Source: PALSA-612 sp963773055 (GTDB taxonomy: Bacteria; Actinomycetota; Thermoleophilia; Gaiellales; Gaiellaceae). Taken from it: 64,000 nucleotides of DNA. Location: assembly GCA_963773055.1 (NCBI GenBank), contig CAVYZL010000003.1, positions 434,001 to 498,000 of the forward strand, read 5' to 3'. Under the pieces are notes generated by a model. It was not told the DNA's origin. It did no database searches and saw only the letters and a program-made list of their open reading frames with translations. This document shows positions 42,190 through 52,853 of the stretch, in pieces. How positions within the stretch are numbered: the first letter of the stretch is position 1; each line of letters starts with the position of its first letter. The position numbers were made by a program, and so were the translations under genes.

Positions 42190-43094
42190 TCTCGATCGTC
42201 GTCACCCTCTACAACGAGGCCGGCTCACTCGACGAGCTCTACGGCCGCACCGCGAAGACGCTCGAAGAGCTCGGCAGGCCGTGGGAGCTGATCTTCGTCG
42301 ACGACGGATCGACGGACGGCGCTATCGCGGAGCTCGAGCGTTTGCACGCCGCCGATCCCCGGGTTCGCGCCGTTCGCTTCCGGCGGAACTTCGGGCAGCA
42401 CCCGGCGATGCACGCGGGCCTCGTCAGGGCGCGCGGTGAGATCGTCGTGACGATGGACGGCGACCTCCAGAACTGGCCGGAGGACATCCCTCTGCTCGTC
42501 GCGGCGATCGACGCCGGCGCCGACGTGGCGAGCGGTCGCCGCATCGCCAGGCGCGACCCGTGGGGACGGACGCTCCCCTCGAAGCTGATCAACGGCATGC
42601 TGCGCCGCTTCACCGGCGTCGACATCTCCGACTTCGGCTGCGCGTTCAACGCATATCGCCGCGAGGCGATCGAGCCGATGCTGCCGGCGATCGGCAAGCA
42701 GAAGTTCACGAAGGCGCTCGTGCTCTCAGGCGGCGCGAGCGTGACCGAGGTCGACGTCCGTCACGCGGCGCGCGAAGGCCCCTCTCGCTACTCGCCACTC
42801 CGGCTGACCCGGCTGGCGCTCCACGTGCTCGCCGGCTTCTGGCCGCAGCCGATCCAGTGGATCGGCGTCGCCCTCGGCATCGTCTGCTCGCTCGTCGCCA
42901 CCGCGCTCGGCATCTACGCCGTCGTCTACTGGATCGACCACAACAACTTCCCCGGGCCGCTGTTCGCGGGCGTGGCGATCCTCTTCGTGCTCGGCGTGCA
43001 GGGCTTCATCCTCGCCCTCGTCGGCGAATATCTGGGCAGAATCCAGCGCGACGTGGAAGGACGGCCTCTCTACACGATCGAGCGGGAGCTCTGA
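42186..43094 (+). CDS. Polyprenyl-phosphate glycosyltransferase (GT2, ArnC/GtrB-like)
   Basis: 302 residues: GT-A domain SIVVTLYNEAGSLDEL, FVDDGSTDG and VVTMDGDLQNWPEDIP (D-x-D at about 95-97), then two C-terminal membrane helices (about 218-240 and 252-278). The layout is that of ArnC/GtrB/DPMS enzymes, which load a sugar onto undecaprenyl phosphate. RFRRNFGQHPAMHAGL and SDFGCAFNAYRREA fit ArnC-like members. GTG start overlapping paralogue 3; stop shares one base with the dehydratase gene. Confidence 0.9.
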   Translation: MISIVVTLYNEAGSLDELYGRTAKTLEELGRPWELIFVDDGSTDGAIAELERLHAADPRVRAVRFRRNFGQHPAMHAGLVRARGEIVVTMDGDLQNWPEDIPLLVAAIDAGADVASGRRIARRDPWGRTLPSKLINGMLRRFTGVDISDFGCAFNAYRREAIEPMLPAIGKQKFTKALVLSGGASVTEVDVRHAAREGPSRYSPLRLTRLALHVLAGFWPQPIQWIGVALGIVCSLVATALGIYAVVYWIDHNNFPGPLFAGVAILFVLGVQGFILALVGEYLGRIQRDVEGRPLYTIEREL

Positions 43095-44095
43095 TGGCGC
43101 GCAAGCGGGTGCTCGTCACAGGCGGGGCGGGGTTCATCTCGTCGAACGTCGTCCGCCATCTGCTCGCGGCGACGCCGTACGAGGTCGTGTCGCTCGATGC
43201 GCTCACGTATGCGGGGAACCTCGAGAACCTCGCCGACGTGCTGGCGCACGAGCGGCTGTCGTTCGTCCAGGGCGACATCCGCGATGCGGACCTCGTGCGG
43301 GAGGTCGTCGAGGGCGTCGATGTGATCGTCAACGCCGCCGCCGAGTCTCACGTCGAGAAGTCGATCGTCGAAGGGGCCTCCGAGTTCGTGACGACGAACG
43401 TCGAGGGCACGCAGATCCTCCTCGACGCGATTCGCGCGAACCCCGTCGAGCGCTTCATCCTCATCTCGTCGAGCGAGGTGTACGGGACCGCGGAGGCGGC
43501 GCCGATGACCGAAGAGCACCCGCTCAACCCGCGGAGCCCGTACGCCGCGACGAAGGCGGGCGCCGATCGCCTCGCTTACGCGTACCACGTGACGTACGGG
43601 CTGCCGATCGTCATCCTCCGGCCGTTCAACAACTACGGGCCGAGGCAGCACCCGGAGAAGGTCGTGCCGCGCTTCATCACGAGCGCGCTCGCGGGCGAGC
43701 CGCTGACCGTGCACGGAGATGGGAGCGCGACGCGCGACTGGCTCTACGTCGACGACGACGCCGAGGCGGTCGAGGCGGCGATCGCGGCCGATATCGACAA
43801 CATCGCCGGCGAAGTGATCAACATCGCGACCGGGGTCGACATCTCCGTCTCCGACATCGCCGACCTCGTGCTCGCCACGCTCGGCATGCCGGCCTCGCTC
43901 AAGGCGCACGTCTCCGAGCGTCCGGGCCAGGTCGACCGGCACATCGGCTCGACGGACGTCGCCGAGCGGCTGCTCGGCTGGCGCGCGCGCACCGACTTCG
44001 AGTCGGGTCTCGTTCGCACCGTCGCCTGGTACCGCGAGAATGAGGCGTGGTGGAGGGGGGTTCGGGAGCGGACGGTCGCCGCGTACTCGTCCTAG
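43094..44095 (+). CDS. NDP-sugar 4,6-dehydratase / epimerase (RmlB-like SDR)
   Basis: 333 residues from the ATG at 43094, which overlaps the preceding stop by one base. NAD motif VTGGAGFISSN at 7-17, LDALTYAGNLENLADV as in dTDP-glucose 4,6-dehydratases, catalytic SSSEVYG and Y-x-x-x-K in SPYAATKAGAD, and LRPFNNYGPRQHPEK. Lacks the exact DRRYAID motif of RmlB (DRHIGS instead), so the nucleotide sugar may differ. With the aminotransferase at 45269 it could make an amino-deoxy sugar. Its 3' end overlaps the ATP-grasp gene by 49 bp. Confidence 0.87.
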   Translation: MARKRVLVTGGAGFISSNVVRHLLAATPYEVVSLDALTYAGNLENLADVLAHERLSFVQGDIRDADLVREVVEGVDVIVNAAAESHVEKSIVEGASEFVTTNVEGTQILLDAIRANPVERFILISSSEVYGTAEAAPMTEEHPLNPRSPYAATKAGADRLAYAYHVTYGLPIVILRPFNNYGPRQHPEKVVPRFITSALAGEPLTVHGDGSATRDWLYVDDDAEAVEAAIAADIDNIAGEVINIATGVDISVSDIADLVLATLGMPASLKAHVSERPGQVDRHIGSTDVAERLLGWRARTDFESGLVRTVAWYRENEAWWRGVRERTVAAYSS

Positions 44096-45294
44096 GGGCG
44101 GGTGCGGGACAGATCGGGCTGCTCCAGGCTGCCCAGGACGAGGGGCTCCACGTGATCGCGGTCGACCGCGATCCGGCCGCACCGGGCTTTCGCTATGCGG
44201 ACCGACGGGCGATCGTGTCGGTCGAGGACGAGCCGGCCATCGACCGGCTCGCGACGGCCGAGCAGGTGGACGGCCTGATCGCGCCCGGCATCGACTTTCC
44301 CGTCGCGATCGCCGCGCGAATTGCCGAGCGCCACAACCTTCCACAAGTGCTGTCGCCCGTCGTCGCGCAGCTCGCGACGTCGAAGCTTCGCCAGCGCGAG
44401 AGGCTCGCGGAGCGCGGCGTGCCACATGCCGACTATCGCGTCGTCGCCGGCGCCGAGGAGGCAAGACAGGCGGCTGCCGAGCTCGGTCTTCCGTGCGTCG
44501 TCAAGCCGCCTGACCGGCAGGGCCAGCGGGGACTGTCCGTCGTCGACGATCCCGAGGACGTGGCCGCCGCCGTCGACCACGCGCTTGCGGCGGCGCGGGG
44601 CAACTTCGCGCTCGTCGAGGAGCTCGTTGCCGGACCGGAGCTGACAGTGAACGCATTCAGCCTCGATGGGGAGTTCGTGCCGCTGACCGTGACCGACCGC
44701 GTCATCGCCGAGCCGCCGGCCTTCGGCGTCGCGCTCGCGCACGTCTGGCCGAGCGAGCTCCCGGCGGCGACCGTCGAGGCAGCGATCGACGTGGCCCGCG
44801 CAGCTGCCGAAGCGCTCGAGATCGCGAACGGACCGACGTACACGCAGGTGCTCGTCGGGCCGCGCGGTCCCGTGGTCGGTGAGCTCGCCGCGCGGCTCGG
44901 AGGCGGCCACGATGCCGAGCTCTGCCTGGCCGCTCTCGACGTCGACCTCAACGGCCTGGCGCTTGCGGCTGCGCTCGGAGACGAGATTCCCCGCGACGCC
45001 CTCGTGCCGGACGAGACCGTGGGCGGCGCATGCATCCGCTTCCTCGTCGCAGACGAGGGCGAGCTCGAGGGGATCGAGGGCGTCGAGGAGGCCGAGGCCG
45101 ACGACGGTGTCGCCTGGGTGCGCGTCTACCGTGAGCCCGGCGCGGCGATCGGGCCGCTGCGACACGGCTCGGACCGCGTGGGCGCAGTGCTCGCCGTCGG
45201 CACGAGCCGCGCGGATGCCGTCGCCCGGGGTGAGCGAGCCGCCGGGCGCGTACGCTTTCGGGTCGCCAATGTCCACGCCCCCGTCGAGTCGTAG
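44047..45294 (+). CDS. ATP-grasp domain ligase (CPSase/PurK-like)
   Basis: 415 residues. An N-terminal pre-ATP-grasp fold RRVLVLGAGAGQIGLLQAAQDEGLHVIAVDRDP is followed by the ATP-grasp: PCVVKPPDRQGQRGLSVV (about 152-169), FALVEELVAGPELTVNAFS and PVVGELAARLGGGHDAEL. A C-terminal lid-like domain follows. Likely ligates a carboxylate and an amine or forms an acyl phosphate; the substrate is probably an amino sugar or small acid in the adjacent sugar pathway, by inference. GTG start inside the previous gene; 26-bp overlap with the aminotransferase. Confidence 0.8.
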   Translation: MVEGGSGADGRRVLVLGAGAGQIGLLQAAQDEGLHVIAVDRDPAAPGFRYADRRAIVSVEDEPAIDRLATAEQVDGLIAPGIDFPVAIAARIAERHNLPQVLSPVVAQLATSKLRQRERLAERGVPHADYRVVAGAEEARQAAAELGLPCVVKPPDRQGQRGLSVVDDPEDVAAAVDHALAAARGNFALVEELVAGPELTVNAFSLDGEFVPLTVTDRVIAEPPAFGVALAHVWPSELPAATVEAAIDVARAAAEALEIANGPTYTQVLVGPRGPVVGELAARLGGGHDAELCLAALDVDLNGLALAAALGDEIPRDALVPDETVGGACIRFLVADEGELEGIEGVEEAEADDGVAWVRVYREPGAAIGPLRHGSDRVGAVLAVGTSRADAVARGERAAGRVRFRVANVHAPVES

Positions 45295-46420
45295 CAGCAC
45301 GCGCCGCGAGACCTTCCTCGGCTTCCAGCCGCCCGCGATCGGGGACGAGGAGATCGCAGCCGTCACGGAGACGCTGCGCTCCGGCTGGCTGACGACCGGC
45401 CCGAGCGCGGCAGAGCTCGAACGGCGGTTCGCCGAGTACACGGGCGCGACGCACGCGCTGGCGGTGGCCTCTGGCACGGCCGCCATGCACCTCGCGCTTG
45501 TCGCGCTCGGCATCGGGCCCGGCGACGAGGTGATCACGACGTCGATCACGTGGCCCGCGACGGCAAATGTCGTCGTCCACGCCGGCGCGACGCCGGTCTT
45601 CGCAGACGTTCGCCCGGCCGACCTGAACATCGATCCCGACCACGTCGCCGCCCTCGTCGGCCCGCGGACGAAGGCGATCCTGCCCGTCCATCTCGCCGGC
45701 CAGCCGGCGGACCTCGATCCGTTGTGGGCTCTAGGTCTGCCGGTGATCGAGGATGCCGCGCACGCCGTCGAGAGCGCGTACCGGGGCCGGAAGATCGGCG
45801 CGCTGTCGGAGGCGACGTGCTTCTCGCTCTACGCGACGAAGAACGTCGCGGCGGGCGAGGGTGGGATCGTGACGACGAGCTCCGACGAGGTCGCGCGGGC
45901 GATCGAGGAGCTGCGTCTGATGCGCCGCGGCGACGGGTCGCTCTACGACATCGCGGTGCCCGGCTACAAGGCGAACCTGTCCGACGTGCTGGCGGCCATC
46001 GCGCTCTGCCAGCTCGACAAGCTCGAACGGCACCGGGAGATCCGAGCCGCGCAGTTCGCGGCCTACGACGAGGGGCTTGCCGATCTCGACGGCATCGAGC
46101 CGCTCGAGCGGGACGCGCGCGACACGCACGCGCTCCACCTCTACATCGTCCGCATCGATGCCGAGCAGGCGGGCGCCAGCCGAGACGCGTACCAGCGCGC
46201 GCTGACCGAGGAGCGGATCGGCACGAGCATCCACTTCCTGCCCGTCCACCGGCTGCGGGCATATCGCGAGCGCTATCCCGAGCAGGAGCCGCTGCCGGTC
46301 GCCGAGCGCGCAGGCGACGAGGTGCTGTCGCTGCCGCTCTCGCCCGCCCACTCGGAGCGCGACATCGAGGACGCGATCGAAGCGATCCGCCGCGTCCACG
46401 AGCGGTTCACGGGCGGCTAG
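45269..46420 (+). CDS. DegT/DnrJ/EryC1 family sugar aminotransferase (ArnB-like)
   Basis: 383 residues from the ATG at 45269. Visible are AIGDEEIAAVTETLRSGWLTTGP, VASGTAAMHLALVALGIGPGDEVI, VIEDAAHAVES and the PLP lysine in FSLYATKNVAAGEGGIV. Typical of ArnB/PseC/WecE-type enzymes acting on 4-keto sugars made by an upstream dehydratase. With an ArnC-like transferase at 42186 it is tempting to propose an aminosugar-phospholipid pathway, but ArnA is not seen. Second such enzyme in the window. Confidence 0.9.
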   Translation: MSTPPSSRSSTRRETFLGFQPPAIGDEEIAAVTETLRSGWLTTGPSAAELERRFAEYTGATHALAVASGTAAMHLALVALGIGPGDEVITTSITWPATANVVVHAGATPVFADVRPADLNIDPDHVAALVGPRTKAILPVHLAGQPADLDPLWALGLPVIEDAAHAVESAYRGRKIGALSEATCFSLYATKNVAAGEGGIVTTSSDEVARAIEELRLMRRGDGSLYDIAVPGYKANLSDVLAAIALCQLDKLERHREIRAAQFAAYDEGLADLDGIEPLERDARDTHALHLYIVRIDAEQAGASRDAYQRALTEERIGTSIHFLPVHRLRAYRERYPEQEPLPVAERAGDEVLSLPLSPAHSERDIEDAIEAIRRVHERFTGG

Positions 46421-46422
46421 CG

Positions 46423-47448
46423 GTGGGCGTCTGGCGCCGCTGGCGCGAGCGCGAATGGTCGGCGTGGCGGCGGAAGAGCACGAGGGTCGCGGCGACGATC
46501 GTCATCACCGGCGGCTCCGTCGCCTACATCCTCTCGAGGATCGATCTCGGCGAGACGCTCGACATCCTCCGAAACGCGGAGCTCGGCTATCTCGTGGGCG
46601 CGATTGCGATCATGACCGTCACGGTCCTGCCGATGGCCTGGCGCTGGCAGCGGCTGCTCGCGGTTCGCGGGATCGCCGACAACCTGCCGTGGCTGACGCG
46701 GGCGTACTTCGTCGGCTACACCGCGGGCCAGGTGCTGCCGACGGCGGTCGGCGGCGACGCCGCGCGGATCTTCGAGACCTCGCGGCGTCATCCGGGCAAG
46801 GGTGGCCCGGTCGCCGGCTCGGTGCTGCTCGAGCGCGCCCTGGGCGGTGCCGCGACGCTCGCGCTGGCGGCCGTCGGCTTCGGGCTCGCCCTAGGGGAAT
46901 ACGACGTCGGCGCCTATCTGTGGATCGAGCTCGCCTTTGTGATTGCCACGGTCGTCCTCGCCGTCGCCGTCTTCTCGAAGACCGCGCGTCGGCCTCTCTC
47001 CCGGACGGTGCCGCTGCTGCGGCGACTCCGGGTCGAACGGCCGGTGCGGGCCGTGTACGAGGGCATCCATGGCTACCGGCACTACCCGCGCCTCCTGCTC
47101 GGGCTGTTCACGCTCACGCTTGCGATCCAGACAGTGCGCGTGCTCGCGATCTGGCTGACAGGGAAGGCGGTCGGCATCGACCTGCCACCCCGCCCCTACT
47201 ACGTGATGGGCCCGCTGCTCTTCCTCGTCATGCTCGTGCCGTTCACGATCAACGGCATCGCCGTGCGCGAGGCGTTCTTCGTCTCGTTCCTCGGCCAGCT
47301 CGGCGTTTCTGCGGATGAAGCATTCGCGGCCGGCTTCCTCTTCTTCCTCGTCACGATCGCGCTCGCGCTGCCGGGCGCGGCGCTGCTGCTGTGGGACAGC
47401 GTGCGGGGGAGCCGGCGGGCCGAGGCTGGTACGGTTGGCCCGCCTTGA
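46423..47448 (+). CDS. Lysylphosphatidylglycerol synthase TM-region / UPF0104 family membrane protein
   Basis: 341 residues from the GTG at 46423, 2 bp after the previous stop. About eight membrane helices. Family motifs are YFVGYTAGQVLPTAVGGDAARIF (about 85-107) and a basic loop, then SVLLERALGGAATLALA. Relatives include the flippase part of MprF and archaeal AglD; a role in moving lipid-linked sugars or lipids is plausible. Upstream codons in the same frame lie within the aminotransferase gene and are arginine-rich noise. Confidence 0.83.
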   Translation: MGVWRRWREREWSAWRRKSTRVAATIVITGGSVAYILSRIDLGETLDILRNAELGYLVGAIAIMTVTVLPMAWRWQRLLAVRGIADNLPWLTRAYFVGYTAGQVLPTAVGGDAARIFETSRRHPGKGGPVAGSVLLERALGGAATLALAAVGFGLALGEYDVGAYLWIELAFVIATVVLAVAVFSKTARRPLSRTVPLLRRLRVERPVRAVYEGIHGYRHYPRLLLGLFTLTLAIQTVRVLAIWLTGKAVGIDLPPRPYYVMGPLLFLVMLVPFTINGIAVREAFFVSFLGQLGVSADEAFAAGFLFFLVTIALALPGAALLLWDSVRGSRRAEAGTVGPP

Positions 47449-47470
47449 CCCCGGCCGGAATCGACGTGCG

Positions 47471-48585
<1,115 letters not shown>

Positions 48586-48589
<4 letters not shown>

Positions 48590-49591
48590 CGGGCGCCCCC
48601 GGGGCGCCGCCTGACGTCTCGGTGTCGATCGTCAACACGTCGAGCCGGGAGCTGCTCCTCGCCTGCCTGGCGTCGCTCGAGGCAGACAGTGAGCGCAGCA
48701 TCGACGTCGACGTGGTCGTCCTCGACAACGCCTCGGACGACGGCTCGGCGGAGGCCGTGCAGGAGCGGTTCCCATCCGTCCGCGTCATCGAGCAGCGGTT
48801 CAGAGCCGGGTTCGGCGCGAACCACAACACCGTCATCCGCGAGACGACGGGCCGCTACGTCTACGTGCTGAACGAGGACACGGTCTCGGAGCGCGGGGCG
48901 CTCGACCGCATGGTCGACGTACCTCGACGCTCACCCGCGAGTCGGTGCGCTCGGCCCGCACGTCGTCTATCCCGACGGGCGGCACCAGCCTTCGGCATGG
49001 CGCTTCCCGACACCGGGCGCCGCAGCGATCGGGACGCTGACGCTCGGGCGGGCGGGAATCGAGCAGTCGTCAGGCGACCGGCCGAAGCGGGTCGACTGGG
49101 CGATGGCGTGCGCGCTGCTCGTCAGACGGGCAGCTCTGGACGAGGTCGGGCCGTTCGACGAGCGCTTCTTCATCTACACGGAGGAGACGGATCTCTGTCG
49201 GCGGCTCGGCCGCGCCGGCTGGGAGACTCACTACCTGCCCGAGGTCTCGATCGCCCACCACGTGAGCCAGTTCTCGGCGAACGTCCCCGAGCGGCGGATC
49301 GTCGAGCACTGGCGGAGCCGGCGGCGCTACTGGGAGAAGCACCACTCGGCGGTCGGCGCGCAGACCGCGGCCGTGCTGACTGGCTTGCAGTACGCGACCC
49401 GCGGCGTGATCTCGTCGGCGCTCCGCCGCCTGCCCGACGGCCGCCGGCCGGCGTTCGCGACGGCGGCGAACGCGGCGTCTCTTCGGCTGCAGGCACGGAA
49501 CGCCTGGCGCGGCGAGACCGGGCCGGGTCTCGCCGAGCTCGCGGCCGACTGGAACGCCCAATATTCGAATACCCAGCACGGAGAGACGTAG
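48586..49591 (+). pseudogene. GT2 glycosyltransferase (rhamnosyltransferase-like), frameshifted
   Basis: GTG at 48586 gives DVSVSIVNTSSRELLLACLASLE, VVVLDNASDDGSAE and YVLNEDTVSERGALDRMVD. At about 48922 one extra base shifts the frame; the second frame continues with YLDAHPRVGALGPHVVYPDG, then AMACALLVRRAALDEVGPFDERFFIYTEETDL divided over the usual positions, and ends at 49591. Both parts are typical of rhamnosyltransferase-like GT2 enzymes. Corrected length is about 334 residues. The original frame stays open by chance through the next gene, giving a false 1007-residue reading. The stop shares one base with the following start. Confidence 0.86.
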
Positions 49592-51609
49592 TGGACAGCC
49601 TGACGGCGCGGGTGCCGTGGGAGCTGCTCGCGATCCCCGCTCTTCTTGTCACGCGCGCGCTGCCGGAGACCGGCGCCGGTCTCTACCTGCGGCTCGCCGC
49701 CGCCACCGTGTGCCTGCTGATCCCCGGCTCGCTCGTCGCACGCGCGCTCGGCTGCCCGAGCGTCTCAGGCGCGGTCGTCTGGAGCCTGACCGGGCTGACT
49801 GCGGCGGCGGGCGTGATGTTCCTCGTCCACGGATCGCTCGGGTTCGCGCTCGTCCTCTATCTCGCGATCGCGATCGTCGCCCTTCCGTTCGCGCTGTTTT
49901 GCCCGGCGCCGGAGGTCGACCGCGAGACGCTCCTCGTCGGGCTGGGCGTGGTCGTCGCGGGGATCGCCTTCGGGATCGCGCTCTGGTCGATCCTCGGCGC
50001 GCTGGAGGGAGACGGCCTCTTCCACCTCGCGAGGATCCGGAAGCTGGACGCCTTCGGGGGTCTGTCGCTCCGTTCCGTCGACGAGTTCAAGGACGGTGGG
50101 CTCCACCCCGGGTACGCGTTTCCGCTCTGGCACGTCTTCGTCGCTCTCGTCTCGCGGCTCGCGGGCGCGGACCCGGGCGCGGTGCTGCTCCACGAGCCGA
50201 CGGTGCTCGTGCCCGTCGCCTTCGCCGTCGCGTACGAGGCCGGCGTCGCCGTGTTCCGCCGCGCCTGGGCCGGTCTGGCCGTGGTGCTGGCGCAGGTTGC
50301 CCTCAGCGGCCTGGCGCAGGGGAGCGGCGGCGCCTATCCCGTGCTCGCGCTGCCGGCGAGCACCGCGCGCCAGCTGCTCGCGCCGGCGACGATCGCCGCG
50401 TTCTTCTGGTTCGCCGAGCGCCCCGGGTGGCCGACGGGGCTCACCGTCTCGGCGGCCGCGCTCTCGCTGACGCTCGTTCACCCGACGTACGTGCTCTTCG
50501 TCGGCATCCCGCTCGTCGCGTACGTCCTCGTGCGCACGGTGCTCGCGCGCGGTGAGCTCGCCCGTGGGCTTGCCGGCATCGGCTTCCTTTGCCTGCCCGC
50601 GCTCGGCGTCGTGCTCTGGCTCGCGCCGATCGTCGAGGACACCGCGTCGCACGATCCCTCGGCTGCCGAGCAGGCCCGCGGGCTGGCGCACTACGTCGGC
50701 CAGATCGACGTCTTCTCGCCGACGCGGTTCCGGCTCGCGCCCGAGATGCTCGGGCGTGCGGGCGCCGTCGCGATCGTGGCGTTGCTCGTGCTGCCGCTCG
50801 CGGCGTTCGCGTCGCGGCGCCGGTGGTCGGCGTACGTCCTCGGCGGCTCGGTCAGCCTGCTCGCGATCCTGCTGTTCGCGGTCCTGTTCACGCCGTTCTC
50901 GGACGCCGTGTCGCTGTCACAGGCCCGGCGCGCTGCCGGCTTCCTCCCGCTGCCGTTCGCCTTCGCCGGCGGGGCGGCTGTCCTCGCGCGGACGCTCTCC
51001 TGGGTCGCGCTGCCCGTTGCGCTCGGAGCGGGCATCGCGCTGGAGCTCGTCTACCCCGGCGAGTTCACGTACCGATTCCACGAGGGAAGCCCGGCGATCG
51101 TCGCCTGGATCGCGCTGCTCGGCGGAACCGCGGCGATCGTCATCGCCGCTGTGCTCGGCGGCCGCGGGACGCTCGACGACCGGGGGCCGCTGTCGGCAGG
51201 CGTCGCCGCGGCGTTCGTGATCCCCGTGGCCGTGTTCGGGTTCGCGCACTGGAGCACGGGCCCGTTCGAGGCGTCCCCGCTGACGAGCGGCGTCCAGCGG
51301 GCGCTCGAGCAGCTTCCCGACGGCTCGATCGTCTTCTCCGACGACTCGACGAGCTACTGGGTGGCCGCCGCCGCTCCGGTCTACGTCGCGTCTGCACTGC
51401 CCGGCCACGTCGCGAACACGAAGGCGAACCGTCCGTTCGAACGCCGCGACGACGCGACCCGCTTCGGGCGCACGGGCGATCTTTCGATCCCGCGGCGCTA
51501 CGGCGCGGACTACGTGCTCGTCGAGCGCGACCGCTGGCGTCGGCTCCCGGCACTGAAGCTCCACCTCGCGTACGCGGACGGGCGCTACGTTCTCTACCGC
51601 TTCCGATGA
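49591..51609 (+). CDS. Polytopic membrane protein, GT-C-like
   Basis: 672 residues from the GTG at 49591 (TAGTG junction). About fourteen hydrophobic segments fill residues 10-560, then a soluble C-terminal domain of about 110 residues (PLTSGVQRALEQLPDGSIVFSDD to the end). The first large loop has LEGDGLFHLARIRKLDAFGG, with an acidic G-D-G-x-x-H where GT-C enzymes carry their catalytic Asp/Glu. This suggests a lipid-sugar-dependent glycosyltransferase, but I recognise no named family. Overlaps the next gene (ATGA). Confidence 0.75.
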   Translation: MDSLTARVPWELLAIPALLVTRALPETGAGLYLRLAAATVCLLIPGSLVARALGCPSVSGAVVWSLTGLTAAAGVMFLVHGSLGFALVLYLAIAIVALPFALFCPAPEVDRETLLVGLGVVVAGIAFGIALWSILGALEGDGLFHLARIRKLDAFGGLSLRSVDEFKDGGLHPGYAFPLWHVFVALVSRLAGADPGAVLLHEPTVLVPVAFAVAYEAGVAVFRRAWAGLAVVLAQVALSGLAQGSGGAYPVLALPASTARQLLAPATIAAFFWFAERPGWPTGLTVSAAALSLTLVHPTYVLFVGIPLVAYVLVRTVLARGELARGLAGIGFLCLPALGVVLWLAPIVEDTASHDPSAAEQARGLAHYVGQIDVFSPTRFRLAPEMLGRAGAVAIVALLVLPLAAFASRRRWSAYVLGGSVSLLAILLFAVLFTPFSDAVSLSQARRAAGFLPLPFAFAGGAAVLARTLSWVALPVALGAGIALELVYPGEFTYRFHEGSPAIVAWIALLGGTAAIVIAAVLGGRGTLDDRGPLSAGVAAAFVIPVAVFGFAHWSTGPFEASPLTSGVQRALEQLPDGSIVFSDDSTSYWVAAAAPVYVASALPGHVANTKANRPFERRDDATRFGRTGDLSIPRRYGADYVLVERDRWRRLPALKLHLAYADGRYVLYRFR

Positions 51610-52853
51610 AGGTCTTGCTCGTTCCCATGTACTTCCCGCCGGCCGGCGGAGGCGGCGTCCAGCGCCCGCTGAAGTTCGCCACGTTCCTGCCCGAGCTCGG
51701 GATCGAGACACACGTGCTCGCGCCCGACGATCCGAAATGGCTGCACCGCGACGACGACCTCAAGCCGCCGATCCAGGCGTGGATCCATCGCGCGCACTAC
51801 GTCGGCCCGAGCGGCGGCCGCCCGGCGGATGCGCTGCACGGGACGACCGGCGTCGAGCGCTACGCGACCCATGCACGGCTGTTCGGGCGCCGGCTGCTTC
51901 TGCCAGACGAGAACGTCAGCTGGGCACTGACCGCGATCCCCGCCGCGGTGCGGCTCGTCCGCGAGGAGAAGATCGATGCCGTCCTGACCACGTCGCCGCC
52001 CGGCTCGATCCACCTCGTCGGAGCCGCGGTACAGCGGATGACCGGGGCGCGCTGGGTCGCCGATCTCCGCGACTCGCTGCTTGCGCATCCGCACCGGCGC
52101 GCGGACTCGCTCGCGCTCAAGGCGAAGGAGCGCTCCCGCAAGTCCGTCGCGGGGCTCGTCGCGCGCCGCGCCGACGCGATCGTCGCGGCGTCGGAGGCGA
52201 TTGCAGAGGAGACGCGCGGCCTGGATCCGAAGGGACGCGTCGTGACGATCACGAACGGCTGCGACTTCGACGACTTCGACGGGATCGCGTACGAGCCCGG
52301 CAAGCGCTTCCGGATCACGCACACGGGCAGCTTCTTCGGACGGCGCGACCCGCGACCGTTCCTGACCGCGCTCGCCGATTCGGGGCTCGACGTCCAGGCT
52401 CGCTTCGTCGGCGATTTCCGGCCGGCCGACCGAGAGTGGGCCGAGGGCCTCGGCCTCGGCGACCGGCTCGAGCTGCTCGACTTCGTCCCGCGACGGCGTG
52501 CGCTCGAGCTCCAGCGCGACTCGGAGGCGCTGCTGCTCCTGATCCCCGAGGCGGACGGCCGTGGCCAGGGCGTGCTCTCGGGCAAGGTGTTCGAGTACCT
52601 CGCGACCGAGCGGCCGATCCTCGCCGTCGTGCCCGAGGACGGAGCTGCGGCGGCGCTGATCGAGGAGACGGGCGCCGGCGTCGTCGCTCCGCCCGACGAT
52701 CCCGTCGCGATCGCCGCGGCGCTCACGTCCCTCCACGAGCGCTGGCAGGCCGGCGAGCTCGACGGCACGCCGCTCGGCCCCGAGCTGCGCCGGCGGCTCG
52801 ACCGGCGTGCGAGAGTGCAGGAGCTCGCCGACCTTCTCCACGACCTCGTATGA
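51606..52853 (+). CDS. GT4 family glycosyltransferase
   Basis: 415 residues, GT-B fold. The N terminus VLLVPMYFPPAGGGGVQRPLKFATFLPELGIETHVLA is typical of GT4 enzymes of surface polysaccharide loci. VTITNGCDFDDF and THTGSFFGRRDPRPFLTAL open the donor domain, and GVLSGKVFEYLATERPILAVVPEDG carries the E-x7-E-like NDP-sugar site. ATG overlapping the previous stop; the stop overlaps the O-antigen ligase start (ATGA). Confidence 0.88.
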   Translation: MKVLLVPMYFPPAGGGGVQRPLKFATFLPELGIETHVLAPDDPKWLHRDDDLKPPIQAWIHRAHYVGPSGGRPADALHGTTGVERYATHARLFGRRLLLPDENVSWALTAIPAAVRLVREEKIDAVLTTSPPGSIHLVGAAVQRMTGARWVADLRDSLLAHPHRRADSLALKAKERSRKSVAGLVARRADAIVAASEAIAEETRGLDPKGRVVTITNGCDFDDFDGIAYEPGKRFRITHTGSFFGRRDPRPFLTALADSGLDVQARFVGDFRPADREWAEGLGLGDRLELLDFVPRRRALELQRDSEALLLLIPEADGRGQGVLSGKVFEYLATERPILAVVPEDGAAAALIEETGAGVVAPPDDPVAIAAALTSLHERWQAGELDGTPLGPELRRRLDRRARVQELADLLHDLV